64,000 bases of DNA from Mesorhizobium sp. YC-39 (GTDB taxonomy: Bacteria > Pseudomonadota > Alphaproteobacteria > Rhizobiales > Rhizobiaceae), in assembly GCF_025753795.1 (NCBI RefSeq), contig NZ_JAOWPS010000003.1, positions 372,001 to 436,000 on the forward strand, read 5' to 3'. The notes under the pieces were generated by a model. The model searched no databases. It was not told the DNA's origin and saw only the letters and a program-made list of their open reading frames with translations. This document shows, one piece after another, positions 52,132 through 61,203 of the stretch. The position numbers and the translations under genes are program-made. Within the stretch, counting starts at the first letter, position 1. Every line of letters starts with the position of its first letter.

Positions 52132-52632
52132 TCAGCTTTTACGCAGATCACCATCAGGCTGGATGACGAAGATCAGCACCACCAGCATTGTCATGTAGAA
52201 TTTGAACGCCGCCTCCTGACCGTTCCATGTCGAAGACTGCCACATGGCGAACCACTCGCCGCCAACGACCATGAAGCCGAAATACCAGACAAGGAAACCC
52301 ATGGTGGCGGCGATCACCACAAATTTCTTGGCGTCATTGAAAGCCTGCCCGCTGGCGTTGCGCGCCTGCCACAAACTCCAGGCGGCGATCAGATAGAGCA
52401 GACATGTCAACGCCTCGCCCAGGATGATCAGCCAGTAGCCCGCGGTCCACAGCGACGGGTTGGTGATCGAGCGATACATCAGCGCATTGCCGGGAAAGGT
52501 TGTGTCCATGCTCAACACATGCTGGACAAAAGCGAAGTTTGAGCCGTAATCGGTGATGTTGCCGAAGGCGACGAGGAAGGCGAAAACCGCCAGACACACA
52601 CACATGACGATCTTGGAGAAACGCAAGGTCAT
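52132..52632 (-). CDS. DUF2165 membrane protein
   Basis: A 166-residue protein with four to five hydrophobic helices; FGNITDYGSNFAFVQHVLSMDTTFPG and GGEWFAMWQSSTWNGQEAAFKFY are the DUF2165 signatures. The family is of unknown function and is common in Rhizobiales. It stands alone between hppA and a small ORF, and no partner suggests a role. Confidence 0.88.
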   Translation of the reverse strand: MTLRFSKIVMCVCLAVFAFLVAFGNITDYGSNFAFVQHVLSMDTTFPGNALMYRSITNPSLWTAGYWLIILGEALTCLLYLIAAWSLWQARNASGQAFNDAKKFVVIAATMGFLVWYFGFMVVGGEWFAMWQSSTWNGQEAAFKFYMTMLVVLIFVIQPDGDLRKS

Positions 52633-52720
52633 GGCAAGAACTCCTGCTGAAAGATCGGGGCACCGGACAGATCAATCGCCGAGTCCCGAAGATTGCGCAA
52701 CGGGGGGGTCGGCGATCATC

Positions 52721-52945
52721 GTGCTCACAGCCGTCGCGAGACATTATGCCAGCAAGCAAGGCATCGCCCAGGCTGTCGAAACGCTCGATCTCGGCTGCGA
52801 TTGCGCTGCGGGTGATCTTGTCTCGTTGATACAAGCCGGCGCGCGACACGATTTCGCGATCATCCGCCGCCGCTGGATCGTCGACGGGGTTGGCACCAGG
52901 CTCGAGCTGACGCTCGACCACCCTGCCCGTTCGAGTGGACAATGA
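52721..52945 (+). CDS. Small unknown protein, start uncertain
   Basis: A frame from GTG 52721 gives 74 residues: VLTAVARHYASKQGIAQAVE, then a charged RHDFAIIRRRWIVDGVGTRLELTLDHPAR end with a plausible beta-rich pattern. A G-rich ribosome-like site lies at 52702-52708. An ATG at 52631 would add 30 residues of low quality. Codon choice from 52721 onward looks protein-like, but I do not recognise the family and the case is not strong. Confidence 0.4.
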   Translation: MLTAVARHYASKQGIAQAVETLDLGCDCAAGDLVSLIQAGARHDFAIIRRRWIVDGVGTRLELTLDHPARSSGQ

Positions 52946-52969
52946 ACCAGTAAGGCTTGCGCCGAGAGG

Positions 52970-53719
52970 TTACGCCGTCTCCTGCCCCATCCTGCGCGCG
53001 GAATAACGCTCGATCGCCGAGAGCCCGTCATAGATCAGCACGGCAAGCGCCGCGACGATCAGGCCGCCCTGCAGGATAAAGGCGAGATTGTTCGACAGCA
53101 GGCCGGCGATGATCACCTCGCCCAAGGTCTTCGCCGCTACCGTCGAACCGATGGTCGCGGTAGCAAGGCTGATGACCACCGACAGCCGGATACCGCCCAG
53201 AATGATCGGCGCGCTGAGCGGCAATTCTACCTTGATGAGCCTTTGCCAGCCGGTCATGCCGGCGCCGCGCGCCGCCTCGACGACATTGGCCGGCAGCGTC
53301 GTCAGGCCGGTCAACGCGTTCTCGAAGATCGGCAACAACCCGTAGAGAAACAGTGCGATCAAAGTTGGTTTCTCGCCGAAGCCGACGGCCGGCACGGCGA
53401 GCGCCAGCACGGCCACCGGTGGAAAGGTCTGGCCGATATTGACCAGGCTGCGCGACAGCGGCAGGAATTCGACGCCGGCCGGCCTGGTGACCAGGATGGC
53501 GAGCGCGACCGCGACGATGGTCGCGGCAACGGTCGCGATCAGGACGATTCTGAGATGCAGCAGTGTCAGCGTCAAAAGGCTGCCCTGATTGTAGATCGCC
53601 GGCGCGTTGTTCTCGGTCAACGGCTTCAACAAAGGTTCGAACCAGCTGGGGTTGGTCACGAAGGCAACCAGCAGCACAACCAGCGCAAGCCTGAGCAGCG
53701 ATGGAAGCCAGGCCTTCAT
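52970..53719 (-). CDS. yehW: Osmoprotectant ABC transporter permease, YehW type
   Basis: A 249-residue permease of the glycine-betaine type with about five to six helices; the docking loop is VVEAARGAGMTGWQRLIKVELPLSAPIILGGIRLS. It is the last gene of a YehZYXW-like operon and overlaps the ATPase stop by four bases. Its size matches YehW (about 243). It likely imports a betaine or choline-like osmolyte with low affinity. Confidence 0.87.
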   Translation of the reverse strand: MKAWLPSLLRLALVVLLVAFVTNPSWFEPLLKPLTENNAPAIYNQGSLLTLTLLHLRIVLIATVAATIVAVALAILVTRPAGVEFLPLSRSLVNIGQTFPPVAVLALAVPAVGFGEKPTLIALFLYGLLPIFENALTGLTTLPANVVEAARGAGMTGWQRLIKVELPLSAPIILGGIRLSVVISLATATIGSTVAAKTLGEVIIAGLLSNNLAFILQGGLIVAALAVLIYDGLSAIERYSARRMGQETA

Positions 53720-54654
53720 GCCGGCCTCGCCGCGCGCTTCACCAGCCCGTCCACGGTGACGCGGCCGAGCGGCTTGCCGTCAGCGCCTTTCACCGGCAGC
53801 GCGAGGCGGCCCGACCACAGGAGCTCGGCCAAGGCGTCGCGCTGGCTGGCGTCGCCGGGGATCGCCTCGCCTTCGGCGGTCCCCTTCTCCACCGCGTCGC
53901 GCACGCGCCCGAGCGACAGCAGCCGGAACGGCTTTTCGCTGGCGCCGACCAGCGTCTCGACGAAGGCGCTGGCCGGCCTCGCCAGGATCTCGGCCGGCTT
54001 GGCATATTGCACCAGCTTGCCCGCATCCATGACCGCGATCTTGTCACCCATATGCACCGCCTCTTCCATGTCGTGGGTGACGAGGATGATGGTGGTGCCG
54101 AAGCGCTTCTGGATCGCCAGCAGGTCCTCCTGGGCCTTGTTGCGGATGATCGGGTCGAGCGCACCGAACGGCTCGTCCATCAACAGCACGTTGGGCTCGG
54201 CGGCGAGCGCGCGGGCGACACCGACGCGCTGCTGCTGGCCGCCGGAAAGCTCATGCGGATAGCGCGGCCCGAACGCCTCGGGGTCGAGCTGGTAGAGGGT
54301 CATCAACTCGTCGACGCGGGCCTTGATGCGAGCCTTGTCCCAACCGAGCAGCACCGGCACGGTGGCGATGTTCTGCGCCACCGTTCGGTGCGGAAACAGG
54401 CCATGGCCCTGGATGGCGTAGCCGATGCTGCGGCGCAGCTCGTAGCCGGGCAGCGAACGGTTGTCTGCGCCGTCGAGCTTGATGACGCCCGAAGTCGGCT
54501 CGACCAGGCGGTTGATCATGCGCAGCAGCGTCGTCTTGCCGGAACCGGAGGTGCCGACAACGACGGCAATGGTGCGCGGCTCGATCAGCATCGATACGTC
54601 ATCGACGACGGTCGTCGCGTCATAGCGCTTGGTAATGCCTTCGATCTCGATCAT
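53716..54654 (-). CDS. yehX: Osmoprotectant ABC transporter ATP-binding protein, YehX type
   Basis: A 312-residue ABC ATPase: Walker A GTSGSGKTT (residues about 34-42), Q-loop YAIQGHGLFPH, signature LSGGQQQRVGVARAL, Walker B VLLMDEPFGALD and H-loop THD. It lacks paired CBS domains and matches YehX length (about 308). The frame extends to 55419 as an artefact in the permease region; the ATG ending at 54654 is correct and overlaps the upstream permease stop by four bases. Confidence 0.9.
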   Translation of the reverse strand: MIEIEGITKRYDATTVVDDVSMLIEPRTIAVVVGTSGSGKTTLLRMINRLVEPTSGVIKLDGADNRSLPGYELRRSIGYAIQGHGLFPHRTVAQNIATVPVLLGWDKARIKARVDELMTLYQLDPEAFGPRYPHELSGGQQQRVGVARALAAEPNVLLMDEPFGALDPIIRNKAQEDLLAIQKRFGTTIILVTHDMEEAVHMGDKIAVMDAGKLVQYAKPAEILARPASAFVETLVGASEKPFRLLSLGRVRDAVEKGTAEGEAIPGDASQRDALAELLWSGRLALPVKGADGKPLGRVTVDGLVKRAARPA

Positions 54655-55817
54655 GCGGGTTGTGCCTCGCGTCTCTTGGTGGAGGTCATTTCGATGACCG
54701 CGTCGAGAATGATGGCCGCGGTAAAGGCCATCGCCACCGTCGGCACGGCGCCGAGCAGCACCAGGTCCATCGCCGTCTGGCCAACGCCCTGGAAGACGAA
54801 CACGCCGAAGCCGCCGCCGCCGATCAGCGCTGCAATGGTGGCGAGGCCGATGTTCTGCACCAGCACGATGCGGATGCCGGTGAGGATGACCGGAAAGGCA
54901 AGCGGAAACTCGACGCCGAACAGGCGCTGGCGGTCGGTCATGCCCATGCCGCGAGCGGCGTCGTTGGCGGCGCGCGGCACGCCGGCAAGGCCGACCACGG
55001 TGTTGGCCACCACCGGCAGCAGCGAATAGAGGAACAGCGCGAGGAAGGCGGGGGCGGTGCCGATGCCGCGAATGCCGAGGGAGGCCGCTCCTGGCACATG
55101 CGTGGCGACCCAGCCGAGCGGCGCGATCAGCAGGCCAAACAGCGCGATGGAGGGGATGGTCTGGATGATGTTCAGCACATTCAGCACGCCGGCGCGCAAT
55201 TTGTCGACGCGGTGGCAGAGGATGCCGAGCGGCAGACCAGCGACCACCGCCGCCGCCAACGAGCCCAGCGCCAGCGTCACATGCTTGGAGCCCTCCGCCC
55301 AGAAACTGTCGGCACGGTTGGCGTATTCCTTGAGGATGGATAGGCTGTTCCAGCTTCCCGAAACCAAAAGCAGGCCGATCGCGAGCGCAGCTACGACCAG
55401 CACGCCGACGCGCGCCCATGGCGACAGGTTTAGCCTCGTCAGCACATCGGCGAGCAAAAGCGTAAAGGCGAAGATGAGCAGCCAGAAGCCAGAGGCTGGC
55501 GAAATGCGCGCGAACGTATTGCCCTCAGGCGTCAGGAAGCTACCGGCGACACCGATCAGGATGGCAAGGGCCGCAAGTGCCGCCACGCTGGCCGCAAGGC
55601 GCAGGACGAGTGGGGTTTTCAACAGCGCGATGATTGCCGCGATCACCACGATCGCCAGCAGCAGCGGGCCGACCGTCACCGGCAGAGATTCAAGGATTGA
55701 GCGCGCCTCGCCGGGCACGATGCGGTTGGCGCGGAAAGTGGCGAAAGGAGCGAGGAACGCCGCATTGGCTGCGATCGCGGCGATAACCACGCCGAGCTTG
55801 TCGAAGCGGATGGTCAT
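54651..55817 (-). CDS. yehY: Osmoprotectant ABC transporter permease, YehY type
   Basis: A 388-residue permease with four extra N-terminal helices before the usual core and the loop AARGMGMTDRQRLFGVEFPLAFPVILTGIR. YehY has the same extended layout (about 385). It is the second gene of the operon, separated from the binding-protein gene by a long inverted repeat. Confidence 0.88.
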   Translation of the reverse strand: MTIRFDKLGVVIAAIAANAAFLAPFATFRANRIVPGEARSILESLPVTVGPLLLAIVVIAAIIALLKTPLVLRLAASVAALAALAILIGVAGSFLTPEGNTFARISPASGFWLLIFAFTLLLADVLTRLNLSPWARVGVLVVAALAIGLLLVSGSWNSLSILKEYANRADSFWAEGSKHVTLALGSLAAAVVAGLPLGILCHRVDKLRAGVLNVLNIIQTIPSIALFGLLIAPLGWVATHVPGAASLGIRGIGTAPAFLALFLYSLLPVVANTVVGLAGVPRAANDAARGMGMTDRQRLFGVEFPLAFPVILTGIRIVLVQNIGLATIAALIGGGGFGVFVFQGVGQTAMDLVLLGAVPTVAMAFTAAIILDAVIEMTSTKRREAQPA

Positions 55818-55871
55818 GAGACGCCTGCGTGGCGATTGGACGACCTGACGACAGAATCGCCGCGCTCTGTC

Positions 55872-56032
55872 GCGCCCTTCTTTGTCCTGCCGGACATCTC
55901 CACCACAAGGGGGGAGATTGGCAGCTTCGTCGCCGGCGATCTCCTTGCGACGCTGGAGATTGGCGAAAGCCGATGCGACATCCGATCTCCCCCCTTGTGG
56001 GGGAGATGTCCGGCAGGACAGAGGGGGGCGCC
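55872..56032. repeat. Inverted-repeat element, repeat family B, between yehZ and yehY
   Basis: The left arm (about 55872-55921) and the right arm (about 55982-56032) are near-perfect inverted copies of about 50 bases: CTGCCGGACATCTCC faces GGAGATGTCCGGCAG, and CACAAGGGGGGAGATT faces ATCTCCCCCCTTGTG. About 60 unpaired bases lie between. No transposase is encoded. A shorter relative is at 25924-25950. The element sits inside an operon, so it would be transcribed and could form a huge stem between yehZ and yehY. Confidence 0.82.
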
Positions 56033-56066
56033 TCGCACCGATGTCATAATTTCAGCTGCGAGTTGC

Positions 56067-56978
56067 TTACTTCAAAAACCCGTTCTTCTTCAAAAAATCC
56101 TCGGCGACGCCCTTGACCGGCTCACCGCCAACCTGCACGCGGCCATTCAGTTCCTGCAGCGTGACGAGGTCGAGTTTGGCGAAGACCGGCTTCAAGAGCG
56201 TCTCGATCTCCGGATGCTCCTTCAGCACCGCCTCGCGGATGATCGGCGCAGGCTGGTAGACCGGCTGCACGCCCTTGTCGTCGTCGAGGACGACCAGGCC
56301 GGAGGGCGCGATGCCGCCGTCGGTGCCGTAGACCATGGCGGCGTTGGCGCCATTGGTCTGGTTCGCCGCCGCGGCAATGGTCGCAGCCGTGTCGCCGCCA
56401 GACAGCGTGATCAGCTGGTCGGGTTTTAGCGTGAAGCCGTAAGTGGTCTGGAAGGCCGGAAGTGCTGCCGCCGAATTGACGAACTCGGCCGAGGCCGCCA
56501 GTACCACCTGGCCACCGCCAGAGACATATTTGCCGAAGTCGGACAGTGTTGCCAGCTTGTTGGTCTCGGCGACCTCCTTGCGCAGCGCGATCGCCCATGT
56601 GTTGTTGGCTGGCGACGGCGACAGCCAGACGATCTTGTTGGCGTCGTAGTCGAGTTTCTTCGCTGTCTCATAGGCCTTGGCGGCATCCTTCCAGACGGGA
56701 TCGTCGGCTTTTTCGAAGAAGAAGGCGGCATTGCCGGTATATTCCGGATAGATGTCGATTTCGCCGGCGGTGATCGCCTTGCGCACCACCGGGGTGCCCC
56801 CGAGCTGGATGCGGTCGGTCGTCTGGATGTTGTTGGCGTTCAGCACCAGCTGAATGATGTTGCCGAGCACACCGCCTTCGGTGTCGATCTTCGACGACAC
56901 CACGACCTGGGCGCTGGCGGAGGCGGCTGTGATGCCGAGCGCCAGTGCTGCGCCGGCCAGAAGCTTGATTGAAAACAT
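56067..56978 (-). CDS. yehZ: Osmoprotectant-binding protein, YehZ/OsmF type
   Basis: A 303-residue periplasmic receptor with signal peptide (MFSIKLLAGAALALGITAASASA). The OpuAC/OsmF pattern SKIDTEGGVLGNIIQLVLNANN, IYPEYTGNAAFFFE and KPVFAKLDLVTLQELNGRVQVGGE is present. It likely binds glycine betaine or a related compound. It opens the operon yehZ-yehY-yehX-yehW. The ATG ending at 56978 gives the best signal peptide. Confidence 0.9.
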   Translation of the reverse strand: MFSIKLLAGAALALGITAASASAQVVVSSKIDTEGGVLGNIIQLVLNANNIQTTDRIQLGGTPVVRKAITAGEIDIYPEYTGNAAFFFEKADDPVWKDAAKAYETAKKLDYDANKIVWLSPSPANNTWAIALRKEVAETNKLATLSDFGKYVSGGGQVVLAASAEFVNSAAALPAFQTTYGFTLKPDQLITLSGGDTAATIAAAANQTNGANAAMVYGTDGGIAPSGLVVLDDDKGVQPVYQPAPIIREAVLKEHPEIETLLKPVFAKLDLVTLQELNGRVQVGGEPVKGVAEDFLKKNGFLK

Positions 56979-57135
56979 TGTGAAATCCCTTGCTGTGAAA
57001 CCGGAATGCGGTTGCCGCATATGAGCATGGCCTCAACGCCCCGTCGGGGCACACGGTTTCATAACAATGGGTATGCACGCAATAATTTTGTGCGGATTGG
57101 CCTAATCCCACGCCGCCCGTCCCGACAGCGTGATG

Positions 57136-58356
57136 TCAGTTTACTGGACGCAAGGTCGTCATCTTCAACGCACCCAATGCCACGAAGCAAAGTACCGTGA
57201 CCGGGAAGATGATCCAGTTCAGCATCTCCCAACCCCAGGCATTGTAGACCGCGCCCGACATCAGCGAGGCAAAGGCGACGGAGCCGAACAGGACGAAGTC
57301 GTGGAAGCCCTGCACCTTGCCCTTTTCCGATGGCGTGTAGCTGTCAGCGACCATGGCGGTGGCGCCGATGAAGGCGAAGTTCCAGCCAAGGCCGAGCAGG
57401 ATCAGCGCCATCCAGAACTGCCACAGCGCCAGCCCCGACAGCGCCACCACGGCGCAGCCGATGAGCAAGACAAGACCGATTGCCACGATCCGCTCGGCGC
57501 CGAAGCGATGGATCAGCGAGCCGGTGAAGAAGCTCGGCGCGAACATCGCCATCACGTGCCAGGAAATGCCGAGCGTGGCGTCGTCGGTCGACAGGCCGCA
57601 TCCGACCATGGCCAGCGGAGCGCCGGTCATGACGAAGGTCATCAGCGCATAGCTGCCGACGGCGCAGAAAAGTGCTGCGATGAAACGCGGCCTGGTGACG
57701 ATCTCGGAGAGCGGCCGGGCATCGCTGTCGGCGATTTCCGCCTTGCCGACGGCTCTCGCCGGAATGCGAAGGAACGAGAGAATGACTGCTCCGACCGCCG
57801 CCAGCACGAGGATGGAAGCGAACGAGCCGGCGAACATCACAGGAGCAAAGGATTCACGGGTAAAGATAACGATCTGCGGCCCGAGGATGGCGGTAACGAT
57901 GCCGCCGGCCAGCACGAAGGAGATGGCACGCGCCTTGAACGCCGGCGGCGCGTTGTCGGCGGCGGCGAAGCGGAACTGCTGGACGAAGGCGCCGCCGACA
58001 CCGAGCACCAATAGCCCAAAGGCGAACAGCCAGAAGCTGGGATTAAACAGCGCCAGCGTGGCAACAAGCCCGCCAAGCGCGGTGACGATCGTGCCGGTCA
58101 TGAAGCCGCCGCGCTGGCCGAGCTGGCGGATGATGGCGGCGGCCGGCAGAGCGCCGAGCGCAACACCGATGTTGAATCCGGTGACCGGCGCGGTCGCCAG
58201 CGACTTGTCAGGGCCAAGCAGATATTGCCCAGCCAGAGCGCCGAGCGAAATGGCGATGGGTGCGGCCGAACCGATGATCGCCTGCGAGGCGGCCAGAATA
58301 AACGCCGTTCGGCGCGCTTCCTTGCCAGCCCCGGCGGCGATGGCCGTGGCGGTCAT
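57136..58356 (-). CDS. Major facilitator superfamily transporter, possible riboflavin transporter
   Basis: A 406-residue MFS protein with twelve predicted helices and the MFS loop QLGQRGGFMTG between helices 2 and 3. Its ATG overlaps the nusB stop by four bases, so it belongs to the nrdR-ribD-ribE-ribH-nusB operon. MFS riboflavin transporters (RfnT) have been described in Rhizobiales with rib genes; this protein is a candidate by position only. A drug or sugar exporter is also possible. Confidence 0.82.
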   Translation of the reverse strand: MTATAIAAGAGKEARRTAFILAASQAIIGSAAPIAISLGALAGQYLLGPDKSLATAPVTGFNIGVALGALPAAAIIRQLGQRGGFMTGTIVTALGGLVATLALFNPSFWLFAFGLLVLGVGGAFVQQFRFAAADNAPPAFKARAISFVLAGGIVTAILGPQIVIFTRESFAPVMFAGSFASILVLAAVGAVILSFLRIPARAVGKAEIADSDARPLSEIVTRPRFIAALFCAVGSYALMTFVMTGAPLAMVGCGLSTDDATLGISWHVMAMFAPSFFTGSLIHRFGAERIVAIGLVLLIGCAVVALSGLALWQFWMALILLGLGWNFAFIGATAMVADSYTPSEKGKVQGFHDFVLFGSVAFASLMSGAVYNAWGWEMLNWIIFPVTVLCFVALGALKMTTLRPVN

Positions 58357-58853
58357 GAAGCGTCCTTGCCGCGCCCCTCGCCACGCACCCGGCGTGACAC
58401 GCGATCGAGCACGGCGTTGGTGAGCTTCGGCTCGTCGTCCTCGTAGAAGGCCTTGGCGATGTCGACGTATTCCGAAACGATGACGGCGACAGGCACATCC
58501 TCGCGCTTCATCAGCTCATAGACGCCGGCGCGCAGAATGGCGCGCAGGGTCGAATCAAGCCTGGACAGCGGCCAGTCGTCGGTCAGCGCCTGTCGTATGA
58601 CCGGATCGATGGTCTTCTGGTTCTCGACGACACCGGTAAGGATGGCGCGGAACCATTGCGCGTCGGCCTCGCGATAGAGCGCGCCGTCGACTTCCTTGCC
58701 AAGCCTGAACAATTCGTATTCGGCGGTGATCTCGAAGACCCCGCTGCCGGCCACGTCCATCTGGTAGAGCGCCTGCACGGCGGCCAGACGGGCCGCGCCG
58801 CGCTTGTTGGCATGGCGCACTGTGGGCTGGCCAGGCGAAGCAGGCTCGCTCAC
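58353..58853 (-). CDS. nusB: Transcription antitermination protein NusB
   Basis: A 166-residue helical NusB: ANKRGAARLAAVQALYQMDVAG at the start and STLRAILRAGVYELMKREDVPVAVIVSEYVDIAKAF near the end. It works with NusE/S10 in rRNA antitermination. It overlaps ribH and the MFS gene by four bases each, the usual rib-nusB arrangement. Confidence 0.96.
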   Translation of the reverse strand: MSEPASPGQPTVRHANKRGAARLAAVQALYQMDVAGSGVFEITAEYELFRLGKEVDGALYREADAQWFRAILTGVVENQKTIDPVIRQALTDDWPLSRLDSTLRAILRAGVYELMKREDVPVAVIVSEYVDIAKAFYEDDEPKLTNAVLDRVSRRVRGEGRGKDAS

Positions 58854-59344
58854 GATGGCGCTCCCAATTGCTGTTTGAGCGCGATCATGGTCAGCGCAGC
58901 GCGCGCGGCAAAGCCGCCCTTGTCGCCTTCCGAACGCCTGGCCCGTGTCCAGGCCTGGGCATCGTTCTCGGTGGTCAGGATGCCGTTGCCGATGCAGATC
59001 GATTCCTGCACGGACAGATCCATCAGCGCGCGGCTGGATTCATTGGCGACTATGTCGAAATGATAGGTATCGCCACGGATGATGGTGCCGAGGGCAACGA
59101 AACCGTCATAGTCCGTCCCACCTTCGGAGGCGCCGTCAAGCGCAAAGGTTATCACCGCCGGGATTTCCAGCGAACCCGGAACCGTGACGACATCATAGGT
59201 CGCGCCCGCTTCATCGAGCGCGGTGGTCGCGCCTTCGAGCAGCGCGTCGGCAAGGTCGTCATGGAAGCGTGCCTCGATGACGAGAAGGTGCGCCTTCTTT
59301 TTCGGGCGGATAAACGCTTTGCCGTGTTGGGATGTGCCAGCCAT
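58850..59344 (-). CDS. ribH: 6,7-dimethyl-8-ribityllumazine synthase
   Basis: A 164-residue lumazine synthase, the penultimate step of riboflavin synthesis. The catalytic His lies in GTIIRGDTYHFDIVANESS; the phosphate-binding pattern follows. It is in the operon with ribD and ribE and overlaps nusB. No FMN riboswitch precedes it. Confidence 0.97.
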   Translation of the reverse strand: MAGTSQHGKAFIRPKKKAHLLVIEARFHDDLADALLEGATTALDEAGATYDVVTVPGSLEIPAVITFALDGASEGGTDYDGFVALGTIIRGDTYHFDIVANESSRALMDLSVQESICIGNGILTTENDAQAWTRARRSEGDKGGFAARAALTMIALKQQLGAPS

Positions 59345-59439
59345 AAATGTCTCCGGGGATCGCCGGTGACTTAGGCCGAAGCGGCCACATTCGCAAGCTT
59401 TGTCCGACGTTCAGGACCGGTCTAATTTCCGAGGGTGGC

Positions 59440-60057
59440 TTAAAGCCCCTCTTTCGCCGCCTCAACCAAGCGCGCCGCGTAGCGGGCCATGGTGTCGATC
59501 TCGAGGTTGACGCGATCGCCGACCTCGCGATCGCCCCAGGTGGTAACGGTCAGCGAGTGGTGGATCAGCAGCACGTCGAAGCGGGTGCCTTCGATCTTGT
59601 TGACGGTGAGCGAGGTGCCGTCGAGAGCGACGGAGCCCTTGGGCGCGATGAATTTCGCCAGATGGCGTGGCGCCTCCAGCGTGAAGCGTACCGCATCGCC
59701 CTCCTCCTTGCGCTCGATGATCTCGGCGGTGCCGTCGACATGGCCGGATACAATGTGGCCGCCGAGTTCATCGCCGATCTTCAGTGCCCGCTCCAGATTG
59801 ATCCTGGTGCCGGATTTCCAGCCCGCAGCCGTCGTCAGCCTCAACGCTTCCTCCCAAGCCTCGACCTCGAACCAGCGCGCGTTCGAGCCGTGCTCGGGCA
59901 ACGCCGTGACGGTAAGGCAGACTCCGCCGCAGGAAATTGACGCACCCATGGCGATGGTCTTGGGGTCGTAGGCGGTGTCGATGCGCAGGCCGATGCCTTC
60001 GCTCAGCGGCTTAACCGCGGCAACGGTGCCGACATCGGTAACAATCCCAGTAAACAT
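59440..60057 (-). CDS. ribE: Riboflavin synthase (alpha chain)
   Basis: A 205-residue protein with two tandem lumazine-binding barrels, each starting with the same pattern: MFTGIVTDVGTV and later HIVSGHVDGTAEII. It converts two lumazines to riboflavin plus pyrimidinedione. It sits 13 bases after ribD and 95 before ribH. Confidence 0.97.
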   Translation of the reverse strand: MFTGIVTDVGTVAAVKPLSEGIGLRIDTAYDPKTIAMGASISCGGVCLTVTALPEHGSNARWFEVEAWEEALRLTTAAGWKSGTRINLERALKIGDELGGHIVSGHVDGTAEIIERKEEGDAVRFTLEAPRHLAKFIAPKGSVALDGTSLTVNKIEGTRFDVLLIHHSLTVTTWGDREVGDRVNLEIDTMARYAARLVEAAKEGL

Positions 60058-60070
60058 CGCGGCCCTGGTC

Positions 60071-61201
60071 CTAGATATCTCTTACCCATTCGGCGTAGCT
60101 GTCCTCGCCGAAACGCATATCACGCAACTTGCGAAACCCCGCAGGGATATGGTCGGCGTCGATGGGCGATGCAATGCCGTCCTTGCCGATCGCTTCCGGC
60201 CCCTGGAACAGCACGATGCGATCGACCAGCCCTTCCGCCAGGAAAGTACTCGCCACCTTGGCGCCGCCCTCGACCAGCACGCTCGCCATGCCGAGCGCGG
60301 CCAGGTCTTCCAGCAGTTCCGGCAGAGCGACGCCACCTTCATGTGTTTCCGTGCCGATGAAGCGAACGCCGACGCGTTCGAGCGCTGCCCGCCGGTGCGG
60401 ATCGGCCTCCAGGCAAGCGGCGACATAAAGCGGGACCCGGTCGATGCCTGAGACCAGCTTCGAGGTCTCCGGCAGGCGGATCTGGCGGTCGAGCACGATG
60501 CGTGCTGGCGAGCGGTTCTCCAGCCCCGGCAAACGCACGGTCAGCGCCGGATCGTCTTCCAGCGCGGTGCCGATGCCGACCAGAATGGCGTCGGCTTCGG
60601 CCCGCATCAGGTAGACTTCGCGCCGCGCGATCTCGCCGGTGATCGCGACCTGCCCCTCGCCTTCCCTGCCGATCTTGCCGTCGCTGGAAAGCGCAAGCTT
60701 CAGAATCACTTCCGGGCGCTTCTTGAGAGATCGAATCAGATAGCCAGCCATCTGTTCGGCGGCCTCCGCGGCGAGCACCTTTTCGACCACATCGACTCCG
60801 GCGGCGCGCAGGATGGCGTAGCCCTTGCCGGAGACACGCGGGTCGGGGTCGCTCGCAGCACCCACGACGCGCGCGACGCCAGCATTGACCAGCGCATTGG
60901 CGCAAGGCGGCGTGCGGCCATGGTGAGCGCAAGGCTCCAGGGTGACATAGGCGGTGGCGCCTCGGGCCAGCTCGCCAGCCTCGGCCAGCGCCTCGGTCTC
61001 GGCATGCGGCCGGCCACCGACGGCGGTGACGCCGGTGCCGACGATCATGGGGCCAGCACCATCGTCGCGCACGATCAGCGTACCGACCGAAGGGTTGGTC
61101 GAGGTGCGCCCGGCGTTCTTTCGCGACAGCCTGAGCGCCGCCGCCATGAAGCGGCGATCGAGGCTCTCCTGTTCGGCTTTGCTGCGCTCGGGCTTTGCCA
61201 T
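60071..61201 (-). CDS. ribD: Bifunctional riboflavin deaminase/reductase RibD
   Basis: A 376-residue enzyme: an N-terminal deaminase with zinc ligands in HAETEAL and PCAHHGRTPPC, then an NADPH-dependent reductase domain with VLDRQIRLPETSKL and SVLVEGGAKVASTFL. It catalyses two steps in riboflavin synthesis. It starts two bases after the nrdR stop. Confidence 0.97.
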   Translation of the reverse strand: MAKPERSKAEQESLDRRFMAAALRLSRKNAGRTSTNPSVGTLIVRDDGAGPMIVGTGVTAVGGRPHAETEALAEAGELARGATAYVTLEPCAHHGRTPPCANALVNAGVARVVGAASDPDPRVSGKGYAILRAAGVDVVEKVLAAEAAEQMAGYLIRSLKKRPEVILKLALSSDGKIGREGEGQVAITGEIARREVYLMRAEADAILVGIGTALEDDPALTVRLPGLENRSPARIVLDRQIRLPETSKLVSGIDRVPLYVAACLEADPHRRAALERVGVRFIGTETHEGGVALPELLEDLAALGMASVLVEGGAKVASTFLAEGLVDRIVLFQGPEAIGKDGIASPIDADHIPAGFRKLRDMRFGEDSYAEWVRDI

Positions 61202-61203
61202 GC

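Noticed and set aside
53716..55419. Apparent 567-residue ATPase with a long N-terminal extension
   Set aside because: The first part is a shadow of the YehY permease; the real ATPase starts at the ATG ending at 54654 with an ATGA overlap.
59345..59439. FMN riboswitch in the rib operon
   Set aside because: The gap is too short and lacks the conserved RFN-element core; nothing similar is upstream of nrdR either.
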